Source: Ryuthela nishihirai (Eukaryota > Arthropoda > Arachnida > Araneae > Heptathelidae). Taken from it: a stretch of DNA of 64,000 bases. Positions 33,336-44,000 of this stretch are shown here, in pieces (position 1 is the stretch's first letter; every line of letters starts with the position of its first letter). The stretch spans positions 19,452,201-19,516,200 of the forward strand of contig JAWZYU010000028.1 of the NCBI GenBank assembly GCA_038380435.1, given 5' to 3'. Position numbers and translations under genes: made by a program. The notes under the pieces were generated by a model. It did no database searches and had not been told where the DNA came from. It worked only from the letters and a program-made list of their open reading frames with translations.

Positions 33336-33826
33336 CCGTATATTTCCGCAGAAAAGACGACCTTTAGATAAGACGAGGTATTAATTTTCGTCAAAGTTTT
33401 ATAGTTTTATCCTATAAGATCTGTTCTGTCCTATAAGATGACCCCAAACTATCAACGTCCTATGAATTTAGTTTAGTTCAAAAAGTGTGGGATTTCTAAT
33501 GCTATGGATGGCACTGAGGACGATTTGTTATGGGATACTGATGACGAAGCGGAAATCGACTCGCTAGGTACAGAATGGGATCCATATGACGAGCTTCTCA
33601 ACAACGAAAGTGAGGATGTACTTGAGGAGCTAATTGCCTTAGATGATGAATGGGAGGATTTTGCAGGATTTTAAATATATTGGTGACTGATTTGTTTTAT
33701 TTTATAATGGTTTCAAATTCATATAAATTTCAATCTAATTTTTTTGTATCTGTCCTATAAGACGACCCGGATTTTAGGGGCATTTTTTTATGCTTCAACT
33801 ATCGTCTTATCTGCGGAAATATACGG
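33336..33826 (+). mobile_element. pogo/Tigger-like mini-element, perfect 19-bp inverted ends
   Basis: TACCGTATATTTCCGCAGA at 33334-33352 is the exact reverse complement of 33810-33828, with TA at both outer edges. Subterminal AAGACGACC motifs also repeat in inverted form. The element is 491 bp and keeps the last part of a transposase gene (33477-33674), so it is an internal-deletion derivative of an autonomous element. Confidence 0.9.
33477..33674 (+). pseudogene. pogo-like transposase C-terminal fragment
   Basis: A 65-codon open stretch ending in TAA. It begins FKKCGISNAMDGTEDDLLW and continues as a very acidic tail rich in Asp and Glu (WDTDDEAEID, LDDEWEDF). The KCGISN..DG.ED.. pattern followed by an acidic tail is characteristic of the C-terminus of pogo/Tigger-type (jerky-like) transposases of the Tc1/mariner superfamily. 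The codon before it is TAG. The DNA-binding and DDD catalytic domains are absent, so this is the remnant left after internal deletion. It has no independent start and is probably not translated. Confidence 0.85.
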
Positions 33827-33828
33827 TA

Positions 33829-34261
33829 TTTGTTCAATTTAAAACACTGACAAACTGGTATAAACTTCAACATTCCATTAGTCTTATATGACTGGTTTAA
33901 GAACAGATGGAGGGGGGGGGGGGGCAATAGTGTCCGGGTCCCAAGAAAATGAGCGTCATTGTTGCTACTATAGCTAGCACTATTTTTTTTATTTTTTAAA
34001 GCAACATATTATTTTAATTAGTGAAATATTTTAAATAGGCAACAAAAATGTTATGCTCAAAAAAAGCTATACCATTATCTTTCTGTTATGTCAACGGGAA
34101 TCTAACTCCGAAGTTGTATAACAACTAAAGGAAAAATGTGGTGAAGATAAAGATTGTACACTAGTAACGGTAAACCGGTCAGAACTGGGTTCTTTTCGAA
34201 CAGCTCGTGTTTGCAGAAGAGTATTGCAAAGTTCTCGGTAACTTCAATACCTTGTCAGGTT
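33829..34261. repeat. Unassigned DNA; dispersed repeat D in reverse at 34079-34128
   Basis: Includes a G run at 33911-33924. 34079-34128 reads, in reverse complement, as AACTTCGGAGTTAGATTCCC followed by GTTGACATAACA, the conserved part of repeat D. Confidence 0.55.
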
Positions 34262-34651
34262 GGGTTGGGTTGTTTTACCTCTGAGCGGCACTTTTTTGCA
34301 CACCGTGGGCTAAATGGCCAGGTCACATGGACCCCAAAGGCTCAGAGAAGGTTGGGGGAGGAGACTCACTGGAAGAGCTGTTGGGAGACAGATGGTAGCC
34401 TCCCGTCAAGGCCATCCAGCGTGTTCTTTAATGTGCACAGGATAAGACTCTCGCACACGGAGCCACGGCTTAACGTCCCATCGACGGACGGCGACCTTTC
34501 CAAGCCCATCGGTGTCCCCTACTGACCGTGGGCAGGGCGGGGAATTTTGCGGAGATAAATCTCAACACTGACCCAGCTGGGACTCGAACCTGGGAACTAT
34601 AGATTACGAGTTTGGCGCACTACCGACAGAGCCACCCCCGCCCCACCCCAC
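34262..34651 (-). mobile_element. SINE-A copy, 8-bp TSD
   Basis: TTGTCAGG at 34252-34259 and 34653-34660. The tail is extended (TTGGGTTGGGTTG on this strand). Small deletions occur in the central block and one change in the A-box region. Confidence 0.92.
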
Positions 34652-34989
34652 TTTGTCAGGATGTTGCTGCAATTTAGGAGGCCAATAAACACAAAATTAG
34701 ATTTTACATACTTGATGCATTTAATACATTTAATGAAAAACTGTGACTGACGTTAAAGATAATCAAATTTATTTAAATCCCGATTTATCATCAATATTCG
34801 TTCAGTATTTAGAGTTATGGAAGCTGGAAAATTTAATTTTAAATTGTGTTGTTTTATAAAAATCATTCATAATTATCTAATATCGAAATAATCATTATGT
34901 AAACTTTAAAAATTTAAAATTTATTAAATGATTTGGAAAAAAATGCTTATTATTTAAATTTTAATTCATATTTGAAATAAATTCTTATG

Positions 34990-35400
34990 ACCCATTACTG
35001 TTGAACTTAGGTTCCACAATTCCTCAAATACTAGACAAATGCTGTTGAATATCGATATTTAAATAGATAAGATTATAATCTTTAATTTATTTCCAGTTAT
35101 CTACGGGACCTGGGTTCGAGTCCCGGGTAAGGCATGGATGTTTGTGTCGTTTTTCTGCTGAGGTCCTGCCATCCTCTCAGACCTTCTACTATAGCATATA
35201 AACTGACAGGCTCCTGTCAGACCTCTGTGGCAAGCAGCTGCTTGAGGGGGTATTTATTTATTTATTTTTTATTTTAACCTTTTCCCATTAAATGAATATT
35301 GTAGAAGTTACAGAACTTCGAAGTTTGATTCCCTTCACATAACACGGAAATTCTCTAATATTTTATTAGGGCAATGTAACTCAGTTCCGTATATTGTAAA
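34990..35400 (+). repeat. Dispersed repeat D, split by SINE-B
   Basis: AATGCTGTTGAATATCGATA (35040) and AGAAGTTACAGAACTTCGA with CTTCACATAACACGGAA (about 35300-35345) match the copy at 30740-30960 in the same order. The SINE-B at 35100-35272 sits between them. Confidence 0.6.
35100..35272 (+). mobile_element. SINE-B copy 5, 5'-truncated
   Basis: Begins at CTACGGGACCTGGGTTCGAG, just upstream of the B box, so the A box is missing. The body is complete to GGGGGTATTTATTTATTTAT. Confidence 0.93.
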
Positions 35401-35645
35401 GATATTCATCATTTTGACCTGATGGGAATAACTTTCCCTGACTTACAATTCCTGCGATTCCAAAATGTTACTTGTTTATAAGTGATTTCTGAAATACTTT
35501 CCAATTACTCATGTCAACATTACCGACATATTACTGTAGCCACCTGTCTCGCAGTTCCAGTTTGGAAGCGATTCGATAGAAACTGAGTTTTGTATCATAA
35601 ACTTCGCTTCTGCAAAACATCACACAATATCGCATCATCGTTCAG

Positions 35646-36028
35646 TTGGGTTGTTTCACCTCTGAGCGGCACTTTTTTTGCACACCATGGGCTAAATGGC
35701 CAGGTCACATGGACCCCGAAGGCTCAGAGAAGGTTGGGGGAGGGGACCCACTGGAACAGCTGTTGGGAGACCGATGGTAGTCTACCGTCAAGGCCACCCA
35801 GCGTGTTCTTTAACGTGCACAAGGTATGGCTCTCCCACACACGGGGCACGGCTTAACGTCCCATCCGACGGAAGGCGGCCTTTCCAAGTCCATCGGTGTC
35901 CCCTACTGACCGTGGGCAGGACGGGGAATTTTGCGGAGATAAATCTCAACGCTGACCCAGCTGGGACTCGAACCTGGGAACTACAGATTACGAGCCTGGC
36001 GCGCTACCGACTGAGCCACCCCCGCCCC
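35646..36028 (-). mobile_element. SINE-A copy, perfect 11-bp TSD
   Basis: TCATCGTTCAG at 35635-35645 and 36029-36039. A few substitutions in the 3' region. Confidence 0.95.
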
Positions 36029-36039
36029 TCATCGTTCAG

Positions 36040-37199
36040 ACTTCTAGTTAAAGACGGCAGGCAGTAGACAGAACAGGAAATAAATTACATATGAACAAAT
36101 CCGTATCAGAATCCAATTTTGAAACCAGCGGTAAACAGCGTGATAACGTATACTGCTACCAAGGAGTGTCTAAGGGAGAAGAGAGCCAGCTTCCATAGGC
36201 GTAATGTAAATTTTTTTATTGCAGCGCCCTCTAAACATGGCAAATTGTCCCTTTGCAGTGGAGCCACCTAGCCAGGTAGAGGCGCGAGGTCCCTGCGTTA
36301 TTTTTTCACTGCAGAGCAAGGTTTCCTATTGCTTACACCACGTGACTAATTTTACGTACACTTTGACTGAAAATTGCTCATTTCGAAAATATGACACACT
36401 ATTATAATTTTCTTATCCTTCGAAGAGAAAAATAACAAGGAATGATTAAAATTATTTCCCTTAATATTTTTTTTTGTAAAACAGATAGTAGCTGTGCTCA
36501 ACACGAAACTTTTAATATTTCAAACACTCTACAATATTTAGTATATTTTAATAAATTAAGATTTATGTGTCACTGCATGAAAACCTGTTTTGTACAATTA
36601 TATTTTATACAACTATGGATATTTTCAATAAAAAATATCGAGTTTCTTACTTGCATAAACTGTTAACAGATGGCAGCAGGCACTTCTCGTATCAACCATA
36701 AAAAAGAACTATACTATTAGAACAAAGTGTTAATATCAATATGTTCTAGGAAACAAATCTGCAACATACATTGTTTTACATATTCGCAAGATGATTAAAT
36801 GCATTAATTTACATATTTATTTGAAAAAATTCTGCAAAAGTACTAAAAAAAATAATACCAGAGCTCCTCCAGGTATCGTAAAATGCACTCCTGATCGTGA
36901 TGAAATACTCATCGAATAACTTTAGGGTCAGCTACCACTGTATGAAAATAGCCATTGATCTTAGACAGTTTGAAACATTAAATAACATGAAATATTTCAA
37001 GAGTAAGGCAAAACCATAGCTATAGCAGGCTACAGGGGGCTAAAATGATTGCACTGCGCATGCGTAGATCGCCCCTTACGGTTGTTTCTCTGCCTGCACA
37101 TCAATTTGTCACGTTCAGCTCCCGCAATATTTCGCAGTGTGGCGCCACTTACGCTTGTGCGAAGCTGGGCTTCTTGTTCTTAGACCTTCTTTGCTCTAG
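36040..37199. other. Unassigned DNA
   Basis: No gene, repeat or element recognised in this 1.16 kb. Short open frames have no domains. This is one of the better candidates for unique genomic sequence. Confidence 0.5.
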
Positions 37200-37585
37200 C
37201 TTCGGGTTGCTTTACCTTTGAGCGGCACTTTTTTGCACACCATGGGCTAAATGGCCAGGTCACATGGACCCCGAAGGCTCAGAGAAGGTTGGGGGAGGGG
37301 ACCCACTAGAACAGCTGTTGGGAGACAGATGGTAGCCCCCCGTCAAGGCCATCCAGCGTGTTCTTTAACGTACACAGGGTATGGCTCTCCCGCACACAGG
37401 GCCACGGCTTAACGCCCGATCCGATGGACGGCGGTCTTATCCAAGTCCATCGGTGTCCCCTACTGACCGTGGGTAGGGCGGGGAATTTTGCGGAGATAAA
37501 TCTCAACGCTGACCCAGTTGGGACTCGAACCTGGGAACTACAGATTACGAGCCTGGCGCGCTACTGACTGAGCCACCCCTGCCCC
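37200..37585 (-). mobile_element. SINE-A copy
   Basis: Full-length, with changes in the segment normally GTCCCATCCGACGG. No clear TSD; the right flank is the GGTTCTGTGTGAACC repeat. Confidence 0.92.
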
Positions 37586-37630
37586 ATGGTTCTGTGTGAA
37601 CCAAGGTTCAGTTCTGTGTGAACGAGACTG
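37586..37630. repeat. GGTTCTGTGTGAACC short palindromic repeat, site 1
   Basis: TGGTTCTGTGTGAACCAAGG and then TTCAGTTCTGTGTGAAC. Each unit is a 5-6 bp inverted repeat around TGTGT. The same pair recurs at 38467-38560 with extra copies. Confidence 0.75.
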
Positions 37631-37815
37631 TAGGCAAGGATTGAATATCCTTTCGCCGAGTTTGAGGTCTGTAAAGCGAATCTGTGAAGTCCAGTTTTAC
37701 ACCTCATTGTATGAAGGTTTGCAGTAGCAAAGCAGCAAAGGCCCACGAATCGAGCTCATCCCGAGCACGTAATTGTATAAAACTGTCTTCCATATACTAC
37801 TCTCGTTCTTGAATT

Positions 37816-38202
37816 GGGGCGGGGGTGGCTCAGTCGGTAGCGCGCCAGGCTCGTAATCTGTAGTTCTCAGGTTCGAGTCCCAGCTGGGTCAGCGTTGAGA
37901 TTTATCTCCGCAAAATTTCCCCGCCCTGCCCACTGTCAGTAGGGGACACCTATGGGATTGAAAAGGCGTCGTCCGTCGGATGGGACGTTAAGCCGTGGTC
38001 CCGTGTGCGGGAGAGCCATACCCTGTGCACGTTAAAGAACACGCTGGATGGCCTTGACAGGAGGCTACCATCTGTCTCCCAACAGCTGTTACAGTGGGTC
38101 CTCTCCCCCAACCTTCTCTGAGACTTCGGGGTCCATGTGACCTGGCCATTTAGCCCATTGTGTGCAAAAAAGTGCCGCTCGGAGGTAAAACAGTCCAAAC
38201 AA
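37816..38202 (+). mobile_element. SINE-A copy, perfect 13-bp TSD
   Basis: TCGTTCTTGAATT at 37803-37815 and 38203-38215. Full-length. Confidence 0.95.
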
Positions 38203-38466
38203 TCGTTCTTGAATTGTTGGACACCTTTCTACACATCACTTGGCGCAGCAAGTCTGAGGCATATGTCGGTATGGATGTAACAATCCGCGAATCTATGATT
38301 TCACCTAAGTAAGGGTTAAGGTAATTAAAGGATTAGTTGATCTTCTCTGCTAAAGAGCGAAATTTATATCAACCCAAGCATATGACAAAGACGACACAGT
38401 TTAGTCCACAGCATATGTAATTTCATGTGTCAAGGGACGCTGCTCTTGCTCAAAAACAATAACTTT

Positions 38467-38560
38467 AAGGAGACGGTTCGGTTCTGTGTGAACCATGATA
38501 TGGTTCTGTGTGAACCAAGGTTCAGTTCTGTGTGAATTAAGGTACAGTTATGTGTGAATC
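38467..38560. repeat. GGTTCTGTGTGAACC short palindromic repeat, site 2
   Basis: Four or five consecutive variants of GGTTCTGTGTGAACC separated by ATGATA, AAGG or AATTAAGG. The middle part is nearly identical to 37586-37630. Confidence 0.75.
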
Positions 38561-38582
38561 ACCACAACAACAACGACAATGT

Positions 38583-38785
38583 GGTCAGCATCAGTACTCT
38601 GTGTGGTCGATCACTCCACATCAGGGTAGAAAAAAAATGGAAAGTGGCCATAGTAGGCTAGATCAGTAGGCCACAGGATCTGGCAGCCCTCCTCTTCCGT
38701 TCCCTTTCAGAAGAGAGTATGTCTTTTGAAAGGTACTATCGGTCTGCACTACGAGAAGGCGGAGTCGGACTTTAGGCGCTAGGCG
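38583..38785 (-). mobile_element. RTE-like LINE 5'-end fragment
   Basis: Matches 25700-25902, the 5' untranslated end of the full-length RTE-like LINE, in the same orientation (GAGAGTATGTCTTTTGAAAG, GCACTACGAGAAGGCGGAGT). Only the 5' end is present, with no coding region. That is the reverse of the usual LINE truncation. Confidence 0.75.
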
Positions 38786-38945
38786 TGGTCGAATCTGTGC
38801 ATCATCATAGCTTTCTTTCCAGTGAATAACTAGCTACCTCATGGCAGTCAAAAATTAAAATCAAAATTAGAAATTAAAAGTTGGAATTTGAAATTGAAGG
38901 AAAAATTCACAAGAGTAAAAAAATTGTATAAATAAAAAATTAAAT

Positions 38946-39117
38946 ACCCCCTCAAGCAGCTGCTTGCCACAGAGGTCTGACAGGAGTCTGTCAGTTTATA
39001 TGCCATAGTAGAAGGTCTGTGAGGATGGCAGGACCTCATTAGAAAAACGACACCTTACGCGGGGCTCGAACCCAGGTCCCTTAGATCAGCAGCAAACGTG
39101 CTAACCACTCGGCCACA
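38946..39117 (-). mobile_element. SINE-B copy 6
   Basis: Complete 3' body and head with an internal deletion next to the B box (CGACACCTTACGCGGGGC). Confidence 0.9.
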
Positions 39118-39918
39118 TGGAATTAATTCTACTCAATATTTTAAAGTTTATAAATATTTCTTATGGATAACGCAATAAAATTTCAATTTAACTGAATATC
39201 ACTTCCATAGGCATATACAGTGGCGTTTGCAAATTTTCTTTTGTAAATGAAAACATGAAATTTTGAAAGAGCGCCCGTGCTATTTTTTCTTACGCAATAG
39301 GCATTGTTTCTTAGAATACGTTGATTCTTGTCAAACATCGTTTCTAGGTAACTGTATTTCTTTACAAAAAAATTAGAGATTTTAGGCTTATTACATTAGA
39401 TTAATTTTTAAATAATGCAAAAAAACATTTTTATTTTTGTTTTTTGAAAATCCAATAAACAATGCGAAAATTGTGGAGACACACAACAATTTTTAGTATT
39501 CTTTAAACACAATTAACATTTTTCTGCGCTTTTGCTTAACAAACGCTAATTACGCGATGAAAATTTAAAAGACACAAATGTTTAACTTTGCCAAAATAGG
39601 AAATTTAAATATTTACGATAACAATTTTTTTCTATTTTAACACAACTTTGGTTAACAAAAACATTATCATGTGAAGCTCTTGTACTAGAAGCTAGAAAAA
39701 TAAGAACTCCCCCAGTCTTCTTACAACTGAAAAAATTCACATTTCCAGATTTTCAAATGGGAGATTAAGCGCCCCCTGTGAATGCCCTTACACATATCTA
39801 ATTTTCAAATAAGTCAAATAAAGGTATATAGCGATGCATACATATCTAAGAAAAGCAATTTGAAACTCCCAATTTAAATTATTCCTCAATATTTTTGCAT
39901 TTAAACGAAGTAATAACA
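39118..39918. other. Unassigned, very AT-rich DNA
   Basis: Nothing recognised. Confidence 0.5.
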
Positions 39919-39930
39919 CAGTTCAAAGTT

Positions 39931-40314
39931 GGGGCGGGGGTGGCTCAGTCGGTAGCGCGCCAGGCTCGTAATCTGTAGTTCCCAGGTTCGAGTCCCAGTT
40001 GGGTCAGCGTTGAGATTTATCTCCGCAAAATTCCCCGCCCTGCCCACTGTCAGTAGGGGACACCGATGGGCTTGGAAAGGCCGCCGTCCGTCGGATGGGA
40101 CGTTAAGCCGTGGCCCCGTGTGCGGGAGAGCCATACCCTGTGCACGTTAAAGAACACGCTGGATGGCCTTGACGGGAGGCTACCATCTGTCTCCCAACAG
40201 CTGTTCCAGTGGGTCCCTCCCCCAACCTTCTCTGAGCCTTCGGGGTCCATGTGACCTGGCCATTTAGCCCATGGTGTGCAAAAACGTGCCGCTCAGAGGT
40301 AAACCAACCAAAAC
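39931..40314 (+). mobile_element. SINE-A copy, perfect 12-bp TSD
   Basis: CAGTTCAAAGTT at 39919-39930 and 40315-40326. The tail is altered to AAACCAACCAAAAC. Confidence 0.95.
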
Positions 40315-40326
40315 CAGTTCAAAGTT

Positions 40327-41036
40327 TTCACCTGCATTTTAAGTCTACAAACAAATCGAAATCGCAGTTGTAATCGCCCCCGACGGTGTACTTTTCTCCA
40401 CAACATTCATTCAATAAAACAGAAAGTTGACAGGATTGCTACTGAAGGAGGCGTCGTTAAGCTCCGTGGCAGCAATATTGCCACATATTGTAGTAGCCAG
40501 CGACAGCAAGCAACTGGTGATTGCTTGTATCATTACACAAGTGAGCCGCCCTCTATATCCGATTCCACTAACACTTCAGAAGCCAATATATCAATGAAAT
40601 AATGTCGGCATTCCTGACACCAATCTTACCAACTGCTTCAACTCCGCTGCAAAAAAGTTTTCACAAGGGACGACACTTTGCCAGCAATAAATCGCGCGGT
40701 GTTCACGTAACACGGAAGAACTCGTGTAGTTTGGGTGGATATGCGAGCTGTAATTGTTTGGAAGAAAGTTTTTGCGGGAAGAGAATAGTGGAAATTGGCG
40801 GGCAGAAAAGCAATGGAAACCAAAGATCGTTGACAGTGCTGATTAAAAAAATGTACTGGCGGATGGGAAAAGATTTTGTTCTTAGTTTTAAGCTTAAAGT
40901 ATTGAAGGAGGCTGCGTTTTATCTCTAACAGGAAGTCAATAAAAAGCCAGCAAAAATTTTATTAAGAAGGGTATTTAAGAGATTCTGCTGCTTAGAAGTC
41001 TTTTTGTTCCAAAGCAGCCGAAACTGCAGGAATGAG
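40327..41036. other. Unassigned DNA with a 108-codon ATG frame
   Basis: The plus-strand frame 40602-40928 starts with a genuine ATG and is Ser/Lys/Cys-containing without any domain I can recognise. Nothing upstream or downstream suggests a promoter, intron or polyadenylation arrangement, so I do not call a gene. Confidence 0.3.
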
Positions 41037-44000
41037 AGCAGAGATTGGTTCAATAGGTAGAGCTCTAGGCTCCTAGCAAGATGTCCCCAGGTTTGAGTCT
41101 CAACGGTGCCTAAATGAGATTTTTTCCACTAATCCTCTCCCACTATCCTCGGTGAGAAAGGGGAAACTGATAGGCTTGGAATTCCACTTTAAAGAATATA
41201 GATTGCCTTGATGGGACATTAAGCCTTGCCTCCATGTGTTGGAGAGCCATACCTTGTGCACTTTAAATAATATGGATTGCCTTGATGGGACATTAAGCCT
41301 TGCCTCCATGTGTTGGAGAGCCATACCTTGTGCACTTTAAATAATATGGATTGCCTTGATGGGACATTAAGCCTTGCCTCCATGTGTTGGAGAGCCATAC
41401 CTTGTGCACTTTAAATAATATGGATTGCCTTGATGGGACATTAAGCCTTGCCTCCATGTGTTGGAGAGCCATACCTTGTGCACTTTAAATAATATGGATT
41501 GCCTTGATGGGACATTAAGCCTTGCCTCCATGTGTTGGAGAGCCATACCTTGTGCACTTTAAATAATATGGATTGCCTTGATGGGACATTAAGCCTTGCC
41601 TCCATGTGTTGGAGAGCCATACCTTGTGCACTTTAAATAATATGGATTGCCTTGATGGGACATTAAGCCTTGCCTCCATGTGTTGGAGAGCCATACCTTG
41701 TGCACTTTAAATAATATGGATTGCCTTGATGGGACATTAAGCCTTGCCTCCATGTGTTGGAGAGCCATACCTTGTGCACTTTAAATAATATGGATTGCCT
41801 TGATGGGACATTAAGCCTTGCCTCCATGTGTTGGAGAGCCATACCTTGTGCACTTTAAATAATATGGATTGCCTTCAGGGGACATTAAGCCTTGCCTCCA
41901 TGTGTTGGAGAGTCATACCTTGTGCACGTTAAAGAATATGGATTGCCTTCATGGGACATTAAGCCTTGCCTCCATGTGTTGGAGAGTCATACCTTGTGCA
42001 CGTTAAAGAATATGGATTGCCTTGATGGGACATTAAGCCTTGCCTCCATGTGTTGGAGAGCCATACCTTGTGCACTTTAAATAATATGGATTGCCTTGAT
42101 GGGACATTAAGCCTTGCCTCCAAGTGTTGGAGAGCCATACCTTGTGCACTTTAAATAATATGGATTGCCTTGATGGGACATTAAGCCTTGCCTCCATGTG
42201 TTGGAGAGCCATACCTTGTGCACTTTAAATAATATGGATTGCCTTGATGGGACATTAAGCCTTGCCTCCATGTGTTGGAGAGCCATACCTTGTGCACTTT
42301 AAATAATATGGATTGCCTTGATGGGACATTAAGCCTTGCCTCCATGTGTTGGAGAGCCATACCTTGTGCACTTTAAATAATATGGATTGCCTTGATGGGA
42401 CATTAAGCCTTGCCTCCATGTGTTGGAGAGCCATACCTTGTGCACTTTAAATAATATGGATTGCCTTGATGGGACATTAAGCCTTGCCTCCATGTGTTGG
42501 AGAGCCATACCTTGTGCACTTTAAATAATATGGATTGCCTTGATGGGACATTAAGCCTTGCCTCCATGTGTTGGAGAGCCATACCTTGTGCACTTTAAAT
42601 AATATGGATTGCCTTGATGGGACATTAAGCCTTGCCTCCATGTGTTGGAGAGCCATACCTTGTGCACTTTAAATAATATGGATTGCCTTGATGGGACATT
42701 AAGCCTTGCCTCCATGTGTTGGAGAGCCATACCTTGTGCACTTTAAATAATATGGATTGCCTTGATGGGACATTAAGCCTTGCCTCCATGTGTTGGAGAG
42801 CCATACCTTGTGCACTTTAAATAATATGGATTGCCTTGATGGGACATTAAGCCTTGCCTCCATGTGTTGGAGAGCCATACCTTGTGCACTTTAAATAATA
42901 TGGATTGCCTTCATGGGACATTAAGCCTTGCCTCCATGTGTTGGAGAGTCATACCTTGTGCACGTTAAAGAATATGGATTGCCTTCATGGGACATTAAGC
43001 CTTGCCTCCATGTGTTGGAGAGTCATACCTTGTGCACGTTAAAGAATATGGATTGCCTTCATGGGACATTAAGCCTTGCCTCCATGTGTTGGAGAGTCAT
43101 ACCTTGTGCACGTTAAAGAATATGGATTGCCTTCATGGGACATTAAGCCTTGCCTCCATGTGTTGGAGAGTCATACCTTGTGCACGTTAAAGAATATGGA
43201 TTGCCTTGATGGGACATTAAGCCTTGCCTCCATGTGTTGGAGAGTCATACCTTGTGCACGTTAAAGAATATGGATTGCCTTGATGGGACATTAAGCCTTG
43301 CCTCCATGTGTTGGAGAGCCATACCTTGTGCACGTTAAAGAATATGGATTGCCTTGATGGGACATTAAGCCTTGCCTCCATGTGTTGGAGAGTCATACCT
43401 TGTGCACGTTAAAGAATATGGATTGCCTTGATGGGACATTAAGCCTTGCCTCCATGTGTTGGAGAGTCATACCTTGTGCACGTTAAAGAATATGGATTGC
43501 CTTGATGGGACATTAAGCCTTGCCTCCATGTGTTGGAGAGTCATACCTTGTGCACGTTAAAGAATATGGATTGCCTTCATGGGACATTAAGCCTTGCCTC
43601 CATGTGTTGGAGAGTCATACCTTGTGCACGTTAAAGAATATGGATTGCCTTCATGGGACATTAAGCCTTGCCTCCATGTGTTGGAGAGTCATACCTTGTG
43701 CACGTTAAAGAATATGGATTGCCTTGATGGGACATTAAGCCTTGCCTCCATGTGTTGGAGAGTCATACCTTGTGCTCGTTAAAGAATATGGATTGCCTTC
43801 ATGGGACATTAAGCCTTGCCTCCATGTGTTGGAGAGTCATACCTTGTGCACGTTAAAGAATATGGATTGCCTTGATGGGACATTAAGCCTTGCCTCCATG
43901 TGTTGGAGAGTCATACCTTGTGCACGTTAAAGAATATGGATTGCCTTGATGGGACATTAAGCCTTGCCTCCATGTGTTGGAGAGTCATACCTTGTGCACG

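Noticed and set aside
40602..40928. 108-codon ATG frame as a possible small gene
   Set aside because: No recognisable domain, splice signals or conservation evidence. A frame of this length can occur by chance in 64 kb.
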